A stretch of 36,791 nt of DNA from Bacteroidales bacterium (GCA_021443565.1 JABUTS010000054.1:1-36791), one strand, 5' to 3'. Shown: positions 16,500-24,428, numbered from the stretch's first letter. Notes: generated by a model from the sequence alone, not told the origin. A program made the numbers and translations.

Positions 16500-16507
16500 T
16501 ATTTTTG
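16500..16507 (+). promoter_or_regulatory. Promoter -7 element of sialidase-GntR unit
   Basis: TATTTTTG matches TANNTTTG and lies 33 bp before the chosen sialidase start at 16540. The operator at 16461-16473 is 27 bp upstream of the box, near the -33 position or just above, so it may also affect this promoter. Confidence 0.6.
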
Positions 16508-16539
16508 CAATTAATCGTCAACCCAATGAATTTTGTATC

Positions 16540-17658
16540 ATGAAAATATCCTCACTTGCCCCGCGTGCCCTTGCCGCAGCAGTTCTCATACTTGCTTCCC
16601 TCTCCGTGTCACGCGCTCAGGACGTCACAGTCTTCGAATGTGGAGAGAACGGCTTTGACACCTACCGCATACCGGCCATAGTCAAGGCTGCTGACGGCTC
16701 TTATCTGGCTTTTGCCGAGGCCAGAAAATTTTCCAGAAGCGACACCGGAGACATTGACCTGGTGCTCAAAAGGTCCTTCGACGGAGGAAAGACCTGGAGT
16801 GCTATCACCACAATCTGGGACGACGGCGAGAACGTATGCGGAAATCCATGTCCGGTGGTGCTTCCGGACGGGGAAATCATTCTCCTGAGCACATGGAACC
16901 GGGGCGACGACCATGAGAAGGACATCCAGGACTATAAAAGTAGGGACACCCGCAGGGTATTCATGCTCCGCTCACGGGACAACGGAGCGACATGGAGCAC
17001 TCCCGTGGAGATAACATCCATGGTAAAGAAGCCAGACTGGGGCTGGTACGCAACCGGGCCCTGCCATGCCGCAGTGATAAGTTCTGGACACCACAAGGGG
17101 CGCATAGTAGTGCCTTCGAACCACAGCGAACACGACAGCGAAGGCAAAGTAGTGGCACGCTCTCAGATAGTATGGTCCGACGACAGGGGCGAGAGCTGGC
17201 ACATAGGGGCCATTTCCGCCCGTGGAGGCAACGAAAGCACGGTCTGCGAGACCAAGGGCGGCGGCCTCATGCTCAACATGCGCAACTTCTATAAGCCCGA
17301 CACCCTCCGCATGGCGGGATTCAGCGCCGACGGAGGCGAGAGCTGGGAGCTCGAGACCATAGCCGGCGACCTCGTCGAACCACGCTGCCAGGGCACCATG
17401 ATAAATCTCTCTACGGGCAAGGCTGGCAAAAAACTCGCTTTCTGCAACCCACGCCACAATGTGAAAAGACGCAATCTCACCTTGAGCATATCGAAGGATA
17501 ACGGCAGGACGTGGCCGGAGCACATCTGTGTATTCGAAGGTCCCGCAGCCTATTCGGACATAGTCCTGACCGGACGCGGCAAGGTCGGAGTCCTGTATGA
17601 GAACGGTACCGACGAAAAACTTTATTCAAGAATTTCATTCAAGATATTGAAACTGTAG
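16540..17658 (+). CDS. Sialidase (GH33-like), periplasmic
   Basis: The start at 16540 is chosen over the listed 16435 because MKISSLAPRALAAAVLILASLSVSRAQ is a complete signal peptide and the promoter-like box lies between the two candidates. The protein is 372 aa with a type I signal and no lipoprotein Cys, so it should be soluble in the periplasm. Family features are TYRIPAI, RSDTGDIDLVLKRS, and five Asp boxes (SFDGGKTW, SRDNGATW, SDDRGESW, SADGGESW, SKDNGRTW). AAYSDIVLT, with the expected nucleophile Tyr, and VLYENG lie near the end. It resembles the minus-strand sialidase at 7319-8473 in stretches such as WGWYATGPCHA/GWYATGPCHA, suggesting duplication. It is co-transcribed with the GntR regulator (10-bp gap) and would work on oligosaccharides already imported by SusCD. 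Confidence 0.92.
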   Translation: MKISSLAPRALAAAVLILASLSVSRAQDVTVFECGENGFDTYRIPAIVKAADGSYLAFAEARKFSRSDTGDIDLVLKRSFDGGKTWSAITTIWDDGENVCGNPCPVVLPDGEIILLSTWNRGDDHEKDIQDYKSRDTRRVFMLRSRDNGATWSTPVEITSMVKKPDWGWYATGPCHAAVISSGHHKGRIVVPSNHSEHDSEGKVVARSQIVWSDDRGESWHIGAISARGGNESTVCETKGGGLMLNMRNFYKPDTLRMAGFSADGGESWELETIAGDLVEPRCQGTMINLSTGKAGKKLAFCNPRHNVKRRNLTLSISKDNGRTWPEHICVFEGPAAYSDIVLTGRGKVGVLYENGTDEKLYSRISFKILKL

Positions 17659-17668
17659 ATTACCGCCC

Positions 17669-18400
17669 ATGGTAGAACTCGAACTCAAAAATAATTCCCG
17701 GAGAAAGACCCTGGTGGACGGCGTGGAAGACGCCCTGCTGGAATACTTCAAGAACAACAACCTAAAGCCGGGTGACAGCATACCCAACGAAATGGAACTC
17801 GCAGAAAGTCTCGGCGTCGGACGCGCTGTGCTTCGCGAGGCGCTCAGCCGCCTTAAAGTGTCGGGCATGATAATCTCGCGCCCGCGCATAGGCATGATGC
17901 TAAGCGAGCCTTCACTCTTCGACGGCATGAGCAAGTGCATCAATCCACTGCTGATGAGCGAGAAGACTCTGCTGGAGATGCTGGAGCTCCGAATGGTGGT
18001 CGAGGAGGGTATATGTTCCAGCATCTTCCTCAACATTACAGACGAGGACATAGCCGAACTTGAGGAAATCGTCGGACTAAGCCAGATGACCGGCGCGTAC
18101 ACCTACACATCCATAGCCGAGCATCAGTTCCACACAAAGCTGTACCAGATAACGGGCAACAGCTCGATCATCAAGTTCCAGAGCATAATCTACCCCATCA
18201 TAGAATATGTAAAGTCGCGCTACAAGGACGCTTTCCGTCCCATAGAGCTGGAACTCATCAAAAGCGGCACCATGGTCACCCACGAGGAACTTCTCAACCA
18301 CATCAAGGCCGGCGACCTGGAAGGCTACCGCAAGGCCGTGGGAAACCACTTCGAAATCTACAGGACCTACATCAAGAAGGTCCGCTCCAAAAACAGGTAG
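17669..18400 (+). CDS. FadR-subfamily GntR transcriptional regulator
   Basis: The 243-aa protein has an N-terminal winged helix-turn-helix of the GntR family (residues about 12-80; PGDSIPNEMELAESLGVGRAVLREALSRLKVSGMI). A C-terminal all-helical FCD ligand domain carries the usual metal/ligand histidines (EHQFHTKLY, TMVTHEELLNHI, VGNHFEIY). FCD regulators commonly sense sugar acids or organic acids through a bound metal. Here sialic acid or a breakdown product is the natural guess. It lies 10 bp after the periplasmic sialidase, in one transcript with it, and the locus contains a matching operator at 16461-16473. It probably represses both arms and itself until the ligand is present. It is convergent with the sulfatase, with 9 bp between stops. 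Confidence 0.9.
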   Translation: MVELELKNNSRRKTLVDGVEDALLEYFKNNNLKPGDSIPNEMELAESLGVGRAVLREALSRLKVSGMIISRPRIGMMLSEPSLFDGMSKCINPLLMSEKTLLEMLELRMVVEEGICSSIFLNITDEDIAELEEIVGLSQMTGAYTYTSIAEHQFHTKLYQITGNSSIIKFQSIIYPIIEYVKSRYKDAFRPIELELIKSGTMVTHEELLNHIKAGDLEGYRKAVGNHFEIYRTYIKKVRSKNR

Positions 18401-18409
18401 GCCTGAAAG

Positions 18410-19846
18410 CTATTTCGTCGGAAGGAAGTCGAGCAGCGCAGACGAGAGCCTTTCCTCGTCAGCCTTGAACGCGCGCCTGCCGGAGAGGTTGCGGCTTTCT
18501 ACCGGGGACTTTCCGCGCAGCCTGTAAAGTTCGGTCGCGACCTGTTCTCCGGATGATGAATCGTACCACTCCACAAGGCGGAAGCGGCGGTCCCTGATCG
18601 CATAGCCCATCTGGCGTCGTGCCGATGCCCTGTGCAGGGCGGAATACGGCCTCGGGAACTGGCTTACGGCGTATTCCTTCCCACCCCTTTCACCTTCAAG
18701 AACATTGACGAAGGAAGATCCTGAAAGAGGCTGGAGCGAATTCATTCCGCACAGCTCCAGCAAGCTTGGATAAATGTCAACGCACTCCACCATGTCCCCC
18801 GCCTTCTTTCCCGCAGCTCCCCGGCCCGACAGGTATTTCTGCGGCACACGTACTATCAGCGGCACTCTGCACGCCGCCTCATAATTCGTTGACTTGCACC
18901 AGAGTGAACGCTCGCCCAGATGATAGCCGTGATCCCCCCAGAGCACTATGATGGTATTCTCGTACAAACCCCTGGCCTTCAATGCTTCCACCAGCCTTCC
19001 GACCTGGGCGTCAGTAAAGGACACGCAGGAATAATAGGCTCTGCGTAGTGCGGCCTCCTGAGCGTCAGTCATGGGGCCGGTCTCGGGTATGTCGGTATAT
19101 CCTCGAAGTTCGTCGCTGTTATGGTAAGAAATTGAAGGTGCGTCGATTATGGAATCCCTCTGCGCAGACGCAAGGCCGAAATCAGTCTTTTCATAAAGGT
19201 CAAAGAAGCGTTCCGGGGCGCAGAAGGGTAGGTGGGGCTTGAGGAAGCCGACGGCGAGGAAGAAGGGTTCGTCCCCCAGCCTTGAGAGGCTGTCTATCGC
19301 CGCGCTGGCGGTGCCATGGTCTATGTACAGGGAATCAGGTGCATCCGCGAATTCAAAGCTCACGCTCTTGCCGCCGGACTTGCGGTTGCCGGGCAGCATA
19401 TATTCGTTGTCGCGGTTGTATCTGTAGCGAGAGGGAGGGACTGACCATGAAAGCGAATCCGCACCGTTCACGTCACCGTGGAAGATTTTGCCTGTGCCCA
19501 CAGTCCTGTAGCCGTTTTCCCTGAAAGCCTGGGGCAGGGTCACCACGTCCGGATTTCTCTGGCGCATGGGCGTATTCAGTTCTGTCACACCCACTTCCTC
19601 CGGGCGGAGACCGGTGAACATCGAGGCTCTGGTCGGGCCGCTAAGCGCCTGCTGACAATATGCCCTGGTGAAGCAGGTTCCCTCAGATGCCAGTGCGTCG
19701 ATATTGGGGGTTATGGCGAGCCTGTCACCATAGCATCCAAGGGTGGGGCGAAGGTCGTCGACGGCTATGAAAAGCACGTTGGGACGCTCTCGGGCCTGGA
19801 GGCACGCGGGCGCAAGGGAGAGCAGGACGAGGGGAAGGGGTCGCAT
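18410..19846 (-). CDS. Sulfatase, serine-type, iduronate-2-sulfatase-like
   Basis: This 478-aa type I sulfatase of the alkaline phosphatase superfamily starts with a signal peptide. Metal-binding Asp residues are in NVLFIAVDDLRP. The formylglycine motif region is ALSGPTRASMFTGLRP, with Ser69 in the position oxidised to formylglycine, so a Ser-type radical-SAM maturase (anSME) is needed. The usual C/S-x-P-S-R is S-G-P-T-R here. Downstream, KPHLPFCAPERF and WGDHGYHLGE give the second metal and substrate residues typical of the iduronate-2-sulfatase-like group. Its ATG overlaps the aldolase stop by one base (TGATG), so the two are translationally coupled. The substrate is probably a sulfated host glycan sugar. 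It is the last gene of the A-T-TE operon. Confidence 0.9.
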   Translation of the reverse strand: MRPLPLVLLSLAPACLQARERPNVLFIAVDDLRPTLGCYGDRLAITPNIDALASEGTCFTRAYCQQALSGPTRASMFTGLRPEEVGVTELNTPMRQRNPDVVTLPQAFRENGYRTVGTGKIFHGDVNGADSLSWSVPPSRYRYNRDNEYMLPGNRKSGGKSVSFEFADAPDSLYIDHGTASAAIDSLSRLGDEPFFLAVGFLKPHLPFCAPERFFDLYEKTDFGLASAQRDSIIDAPSISYHNSDELRGYTDIPETGPMTDAQEAALRRAYYSCVSFTDAQVGRLVEALKARGLYENTIIVLWGDHGYHLGERSLWCKSTNYEAACRVPLIVRVPQKYLSGRGAAGKKAGDMVECVDIYPSLLELCGMNSLQPLSGSSFVNVLEGERGGKEYAVSQFPRPYSALHRASARRQMGYAIRDRRFRLVEWYDSSSGEQVATELYRLRGKSPVESRNLSGRRAFKADEERLSSALLDFLPTK

Positions 19847-20784
19847 CAGATGAAGAATTCCGGTATTATCTGCCTTGCCCTGGCGCGAACCGCCTCAGCG
19901 CATGAAAGCGGAATCGACTGATACGGCCAGCGCAGCTTGGGGCCCACGTCCGCCCATCCGCCGACAAGGGCCATGAAGCGGTCGCAGGCATGGTTGGGAT
20001 AGCCGTCTCGCACGATGAAAGGGTCTATGCACTCGCTCATGAACTTCTGTATCCTGCCCTCGGTTTCCATTGCTGCCTCCGGGTCCTTTCCTATGGTCTC
20101 GTACCACTGTTGGGCAGCACGAGGATTTATGCAGGAAACGTTCGAATACGCTCCGTCCGCCCCATGCAGGATGCCGAAGGCAAGGTGATGGCCCGGAATG
20201 AAAATCGAGAGCCCGCACTTCTTCGCCTCTCGCATCTGCGCATACCATTCCCCGCTGCGGTTGTCGTCGAACACCTTCAAGCCTATGACAGAGTCCACCT
20301 CTGACTTCAGCACTGCCCACTCGGCAGGCTTCATCACCCTCTTTGCATGAGGGGGGTTGTATATGACCATAGGTATGCCCCCGGCATTCTCCTCCATCAC
20401 CTTCAGGAAATCCACAGCCGCCGCGGTGCTCGAAGGGAACCAGTCCGGCAGTATGACCTGGACCGCCCCCGGGCGAAGGTCCCTTATCGCGAGCAGGCGC
20501 TCAAGCGATTCCCCGGCGCAGGGATGGCTCACCCCTATCTGGAAGGGCACCCCGGCAGCCTCACAGCGCGAAGCGAGAATCTCTGAAATCCTGCGGAATT
20601 CGTCCATGGTTTGGGAGTAGAATTCGCAGGCTGTCCCGTTTGAATATATGCCCGAAGGGTGGGCTGCGACAAGCGTCTCAACCTCGTCTTCGAGTCTTCC
20701 ATAGTCCAGCTTTCCTGCCTCGTCAGTGGTCAGGAGCAGTGTTGCCCAGTTGCCTTTGAGGCTGTCTGAAGTAAGTGATTTCAT
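19846..20784 (-). CDS. DapA/NanA-superfamily aldolase, divergent paralogue
   Basis: The 312-aa protein is a class I pyruvate-type aldolase or lyase of the dihydrodipicolinate synthase superfamily. The carboxylate-binding region reads SNGTACEFYSQT (usual GTTGE), the Tyr is in VIYNPPHA (Tyr142), and the Schiff-base Lys is in VIGLKVFDDN (Lys170). It differs strongly from the NanA at 14465-15373, lacking the YxIPxxSG loop, so it should act on another substrate, perhaps another keto-deoxy sugar acid. It is translationally coupled to the sulfatase downstream and follows the glycosyltransferase by 34 bp. A housekeeping DapA is unlikely given the divergent motifs and the neighbours. Confidence 0.82.
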   Translation of the reverse strand: MKSLTSDSLKGNWATLLLTTDEAGKLDYGRLEDEVETLVAAHPSGIYSNGTACEFYSQTMDEFRRISEILASRCEAAGVPFQIGVSHPCAGESLERLLAIRDLRPGAVQVILPDWFPSSTAAAVDFLKVMEENAGGIPMVIYNPPHAKRVMKPAEWAVLKSEVDSVIGLKVFDDNRSGEWYAQMREAKKCGLSIFIPGHHLAFGILHGADGAYSNVSCINPRAAQQWYETIGKDPEAAMETEGRIQKFMSECIDPFIVRDGYPNHACDRFMALVGGWADVGPKLRWPYQSIPLSCAEAVRARARQIIPEFFI

Positions 20785-20818
20785 AACTATCAGATATTAT
20801 CCGTTCAGAAGGGTATTG

Positions 20819-21928
20819 TCAGTTTTCATGGCAATGGACCAGGGCTTCGGCCATACGGCTCCAGCTATAGCGGGATTTGCCCGCCTTTATCCCATCCGAA
20901 AAGTCGGGTTTTTCAGTAAAGAACTCCACAAGCGCGCTGCAGATTGATTCGGGGTCAGGGTGAACGCAATAGCCGGCCTCACGGTCCGGAACAACATCCC
21001 TGAGGGCTCCCACATCTGTCACCAGCATAGGCAGTTCAAAATGATAGGCAATCTGGGTGACTCCGCTCTGGGTAGCCGAGCGGTACGGCAGGGCCACCAG
21101 GTCCGCCAGGCTGAAGAAATGGCGTACGGCATCATCGGGGATGAATTCCGCGAACCAGACGACACGGTCTGCAATGCCCAGACTTTCAACAAGGTCGTAA
21201 TATTTCCTCCCGTCACCATAGAACTCCCCAGCAACTATGAGCTTCTTATCCTTCAGTTTCTCATCGGTGAATGCTTCCAGCAGCCAGTCAAGTCCCTTGT
21301 AATCACGGATAAGGCCAAAAAACAGGGCATATTCCCCCGACGGGTCCAGCCCAAGGGCGGCGGCAGCCTCCTCCCGGCTCTCCTTTTTGCCGAAATGGTC
21401 ATATAGAGGATGCGGGCACACCGTCACAGGCTTCGAATCATCATACAGGCGTATGTCCTTGAGCACTTTGTCGCATAGGGCCACCATTCCGTCCAGAGTC
21501 TTCACGAAATAGCTGGGCAGAAGCTTGTCCATCAGGTTGGCTTCATGCGATATCATATTGTGAATCAGACCTATTTTCCTGACTTTCCTTCCGAGTATCC
21601 TTGAAATCGTGCCGAAACAGGGGGCAAAATAACTCATCCAGTAGGCGAAAACCACCATGTCGGGAGCATCGCGGCGGATACAGCGTCCGGCCCTGATCCA
21701 GTTGAACGGATTGCATGAATTGATGCAGCGCACTATATTCAGTCCTTCGGGGGCCGGGTCATCAGAATACTGGGTGGTACCGGGGAACAAGAAGCCAGGG
21801 TACTGCAGGGTGAAGGTATACAGCGTCACCTCATGTCCCTGCGAAACATACTCCTGCGCAAGGCGGACATTGAAGGCAGCGATACCCCCTCTATACGGGT
21901 ATGAAGGCCCTATGATTCCTATTTTCAT
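20819..21928 (-). CDS. Glycosyltransferase family 4 (GT-B fold)
   Basis: This 369-aa retaining GT-B glycosyltransferase transfers a sugar from a nucleotide donor. The N-terminal Rossmann half starts MKIGIIGPSYPYRGGIAAFNVRLAQEY, with the Gly-rich acceptor-side loop. The C-terminal donor half has ALFFGLIRDYKGLDWLLEAF and the donor-binding stretch LPYRSATQSGVTQIAYHFELPMLVTDVGAL, a Gln variant of the usual EX7E region seen in one GT4 subgroup. There are no membrane segments. It begins 6 bp after the A-T-TE gene stops, so the two are almost certainly co-translated. No capsule or O-antigen cluster surrounds it, so its acceptor may be the product of the A-T-TE enzyme. Confidence 0.85.
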   Translation of the reverse strand: MKIGIIGPSYPYRGGIAAFNVRLAQEYVSQGHEVTLYTFTLQYPGFLFPGTTQYSDDPAPEGLNIVRCINSCNPFNWIRAGRCIRRDAPDMVVFAYWMSYFAPCFGTISRILGRKVRKIGLIHNMISHEANLMDKLLPSYFVKTLDGMVALCDKVLKDIRLYDDSKPVTVCPHPLYDHFGKKESREEAAAALGLDPSGEYALFFGLIRDYKGLDWLLEAFTDEKLKDKKLIVAGEFYGDGRKYYDLVESLGIADRVVWFAEFIPDDAVRHFFSLADLVALPYRSATQSGVTQIAYHFELPMLVTDVGALRDVVPDREAGYCVHPDPESICSALVEFFTEKPDFSDGIKAGKSRYSWSRMAEALVHCHEN

Positions 21929-21934
21929 ACATCG

Positions 21935-24334
21935 TCAGAATTGGGCTGCGTTGACCACCTGGGCGATCCTCCTGACTATGCTTCGGGTGGTCACAATCTG
22001 GTCATGATCGCACGGCATCTCCATCACGGTGATGTCCTCTGCATATTGTGCGAATCCGTTGGCAGGAAGGTGATGGGCGAGGGACTTGGCCAGGTCTGTG
22101 TCGCGGACTTCCTCTGTGCGGAAGAAATTGATATGGGTTCTGACCTTGCCCGACGGAGTATAATTCGCCAGGTCTTCTATCACGCGTATGTTGTTGGTCA
22201 CGAGAGAATCAACGCCGTTTGAAGACCGTATGCCCTCAAAACATTCCTCAGTCTCGAAATATTTCTTCACATTAGGGTCGCAGCCCTGACGCTTGACCAG
22301 ATGGCTGTTGTGCGGTTCTACAAGTATAGGATCCAGCAGGGTAAGGTCCTCTATCACCTCCCCGGCCGCTTCAAGCTGGAGGGCCATCTCGAATGCGACC
22401 GATCCGCCGTAGCTCCACCCTCCAAGCCTGTAAGGCCCCACAGGCTGCACGCTCTTCATAAAATAGATATAGAGTTTTGCTATCTTCTCGACGGATATTA
22501 CAGGTATATCCCTATAATTGAGGTTATGGTTTTCGAAACTGTAGAATGAAATGTCCGGGTCAAGTTCCTCGGCCAGCATACGGTAGGCCTCGGAACCAGT
22601 ATTCGCCGAATGGGCGAAGAAAAGAGGTGTGCGAGGCTTTCTCCTGCCTTCTGTGTAGCAGAACAGGTCCTCTGTACCTATTCTCTTCTGGCTGATGACC
22701 TTGGCGAGTTCGCATATCACCGGATGGGCATATACGTCAAGGGCGGCGATGGCTCCGTACTGAGCCTCCGACACTGCCTGGGCGAGCTGCGTAGCTTGGA
22801 TGGAATCGCCTCCGAGGGCAAGGAAATCATCGTCAATGCCCACCTCGCCGCACTGCAGTATCTTCTGTGTCTGCGCCACAAGGAACTTCTCGGCATCAGT
22901 GACAGGCTTGCGTATCTTCCTGGCAGATTTCTGGTTCGATTCCGGCACAGGCAAAGCCTTGCGGTCGAGTTTGCCGTGGTCGTTTAAAGGCAGGGCGTCC
23001 ATCTTCATATAGGCGGCAGGTATCATGTACTCAGGCAATGAACGTTGCAGCCATGCACGCAGGCTCTCACGGGTTACTCCCTCGTCCGCCACATAATATG
23101 CGCACAGATAGACATGCCCGTTCTTTGAAGTTATATCCTTCACAGCAGCCGCCTTTATGCCCGGCATCTTGCGTATGGTCTCTTCTATCTCGCCCGGCTC
23201 CACGCGCTGACCGTTGATTTTCACCATCCAGTCCTTGCGGTTGATGAAGGTCACGACTCCCCTCTCGTCCATGACTCCGAGGTCACCTGTATGAACTATG
23301 GTTTCGCCGTCTTCGGTCACAGTGAAATGCTGCAGGCTTTCTTCCTCATGGTTCAGATACATGTGGGGGAACTTTCCCTTCGCACATATCTCTCCTTCGG
23401 TCCCGGCAGGCAGCAGGCTTCCCGCCTCGTCGCATATCATCACCTCGACATTATCCAGAGCGACACCTACCGGAGTGTTCTCATACGGCTTGTCCACCAT
23501 GAACTTCGTCAGAGGAAGGGCCTCGCTCTGGCCGTAAAGCACCATCACCTCGTATTCCTCGCTGAATATGTTCACGACGCGCTCGCTGGCAGTGAAGACA
23601 CGGCGCAGGGCCTTGTCGCTGTTCTTGTAGATAAAAAGCATGCGCGGACTGAGGAACATGGTGGTGAGAGAGTGCTTCTCCGCATAACGCGCGAGAGCCG
23701 TGATGTCGCGTCGGGTATCTTCAGCGATTATATGCACACAGCCTCCCGCCATGAGGGTTGCCACGAACTCCACCATCTTAGCCACGAAGGACATTGGAGC
23801 CGTACTGCCGAAGACTATCTCTCCTATCCCGTTGAAAAGTTGCTGCGAGTTGGCTCCCGCAAAATCAAAGTCCCGAACAGTGTAAACCACGCCCTTGGGC
23901 TTGCCAGTAGAGCCAGAAGTATAAATCAGCATGGCATGGTCGGTTTCCTTCATCGGCACCGTCTCTCCACGCTCGTACTGGTCTATATCGTCGAAAAATG
24001 AAAGTTCCACGATCATGCTTGCACTGCAGTCGTTGCGTATGTACTGGATGCGTTCCTCGGGATAGTCCGGTATCAGAGGCACTATGCTGCAGCCATACTT
24101 CAGCACTCCGATTTCTGCGGCGACGAACTCCATGCAGCGCGGCATCAGCACCGTAACATGGTCACCCGGCTTCACGCCCAGTTCCGCGAGTTTTGTCACG
24201 ACCTTGTCCGAAAGGGCATCCAGATCCCCGTAAGTGGTGGAACGCACACCGTTGTAGTCCACAATAGCGACAGCGGATGGCTTCGAAAGGGCATATTCCC
24301 TGAGTTTTTCCAGATATTTCATACTGCGAATCAC
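21935..24334 (-). CDS. Stand-alone NRPS-like enzyme, A-T-TE
   Basis: The 799-aa single-module synthetase lacks a condensation domain. The adenylation domain spans about 1-462, with A3 LIYTSGSTGKPKG (136-148), A5 YGQSEA, A7 TGDLG (349-353), A8 KINGQRVEPGEIE (372-384) and the catalytic Lys in NDHGKLDRKAL (A10). A thiolation domain follows with LGGDSI (Ser511 for phosphopantetheine), then a thioesterase with GWSYGG (Ser641) and His777 in PCDHDQIV. In A4 the residue that normally is Asp235, binding the alpha-amino group, is Val (SFVAKMVEF). Loss of this Asp is known from A domains that use alpha-keto or other non-amino acids, including A-T-TE enzymes that dimerise aryl-alpha-keto acids. The substrate is inferred only. 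M5 (24322) is an alternative start. It is first in an operon with GT4, an aldolase and a sulfatase. A phosphopantetheinyl transferase is not in the window. Confidence 0.88.
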   Translation of the reverse strand: MIRSMKYLEKLREYALSKPSAVAIVDYNGVRSTTYGDLDALSDKVVTKLAELGVKPGDHVTVLMPRCMEFVAAEIGVLKYGCSIVPLIPDYPEERIQYIRNDCSASMIVELSFFDDIDQYERGETVPMKETDHAMLIYTSGSTGKPKGVVYTVRDFDFAGANSQQLFNGIGEIVFGSTAPMSFVAKMVEFVATLMAGGCVHIIAEDTRRDITALARYAEKHSLTTMFLSPRMLFIYKNSDKALRRVFTASERVVNIFSEEYEVMVLYGQSEALPLTKFMVDKPYENTPVGVALDNVEVMICDEAGSLLPAGTEGEICAKGKFPHMYLNHEEESLQHFTVTEDGETIVHTGDLGVMDERGVVTFINRKDWMVKINGQRVEPGEIEETIRKMPGIKAAAVKDITSKNGHVYLCAYYVADEGVTRESLRAWLQRSLPEYMIPAAYMKMDALPLNDHGKLDRKALPVPESNQKSARKIRKPVTDAEKFLVAQTQKILQCGEVGIDDDFLALGGDSIQATQLAQAVSEAQYGAIAALDVYAHPVICELAKVISQKRIGTEDLFCYTEGRRKPRTPLFFAHSANTGSEAYRMLAEELDPDISFYSFENHNLNYRDIPVISVEKIAKLYIYFMKSVQPVGPYRLGGWSYGGSVAFEMALQLEAAGEVIEDLTLLDPILVEPHNSHLVKRQGCDPNVKKYFETEECFEGIRSSNGVDSLVTNNIRVIEDLANYTPSGKVRTHINFFRTEEVRDTDLAKSLAHHLPANGFAQYAEDITVMEMPCDHDQIVTTRSIVRRIAQVVNAAQF

Positions 24335-24420
24335 TTATATTGTCAGATATTTCATAAATAATCGCCTCCCCTGCCCGAAGGTTTCCGGGGCCGGGGGGCA
24401 TAAAGGTGGATTTCGAAAGT

Positions 24421-24428
24421 CAAAAATA
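24421..24428 (-). promoter_or_regulatory. Promoter -7 element of A-T-TE operon
   Basis: The minus-strand reading TATTTTTG matches TANNTTTG, about 87 bp upstream of the A-T-TE start. The leader between them contains a very G/C-rich patch (CCGGGGCCGGGGGGC, 24391-24405), which could form RNA structure. The region between the two divergent operons (24335-24536) holds no other gene. Confidence 0.5.
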
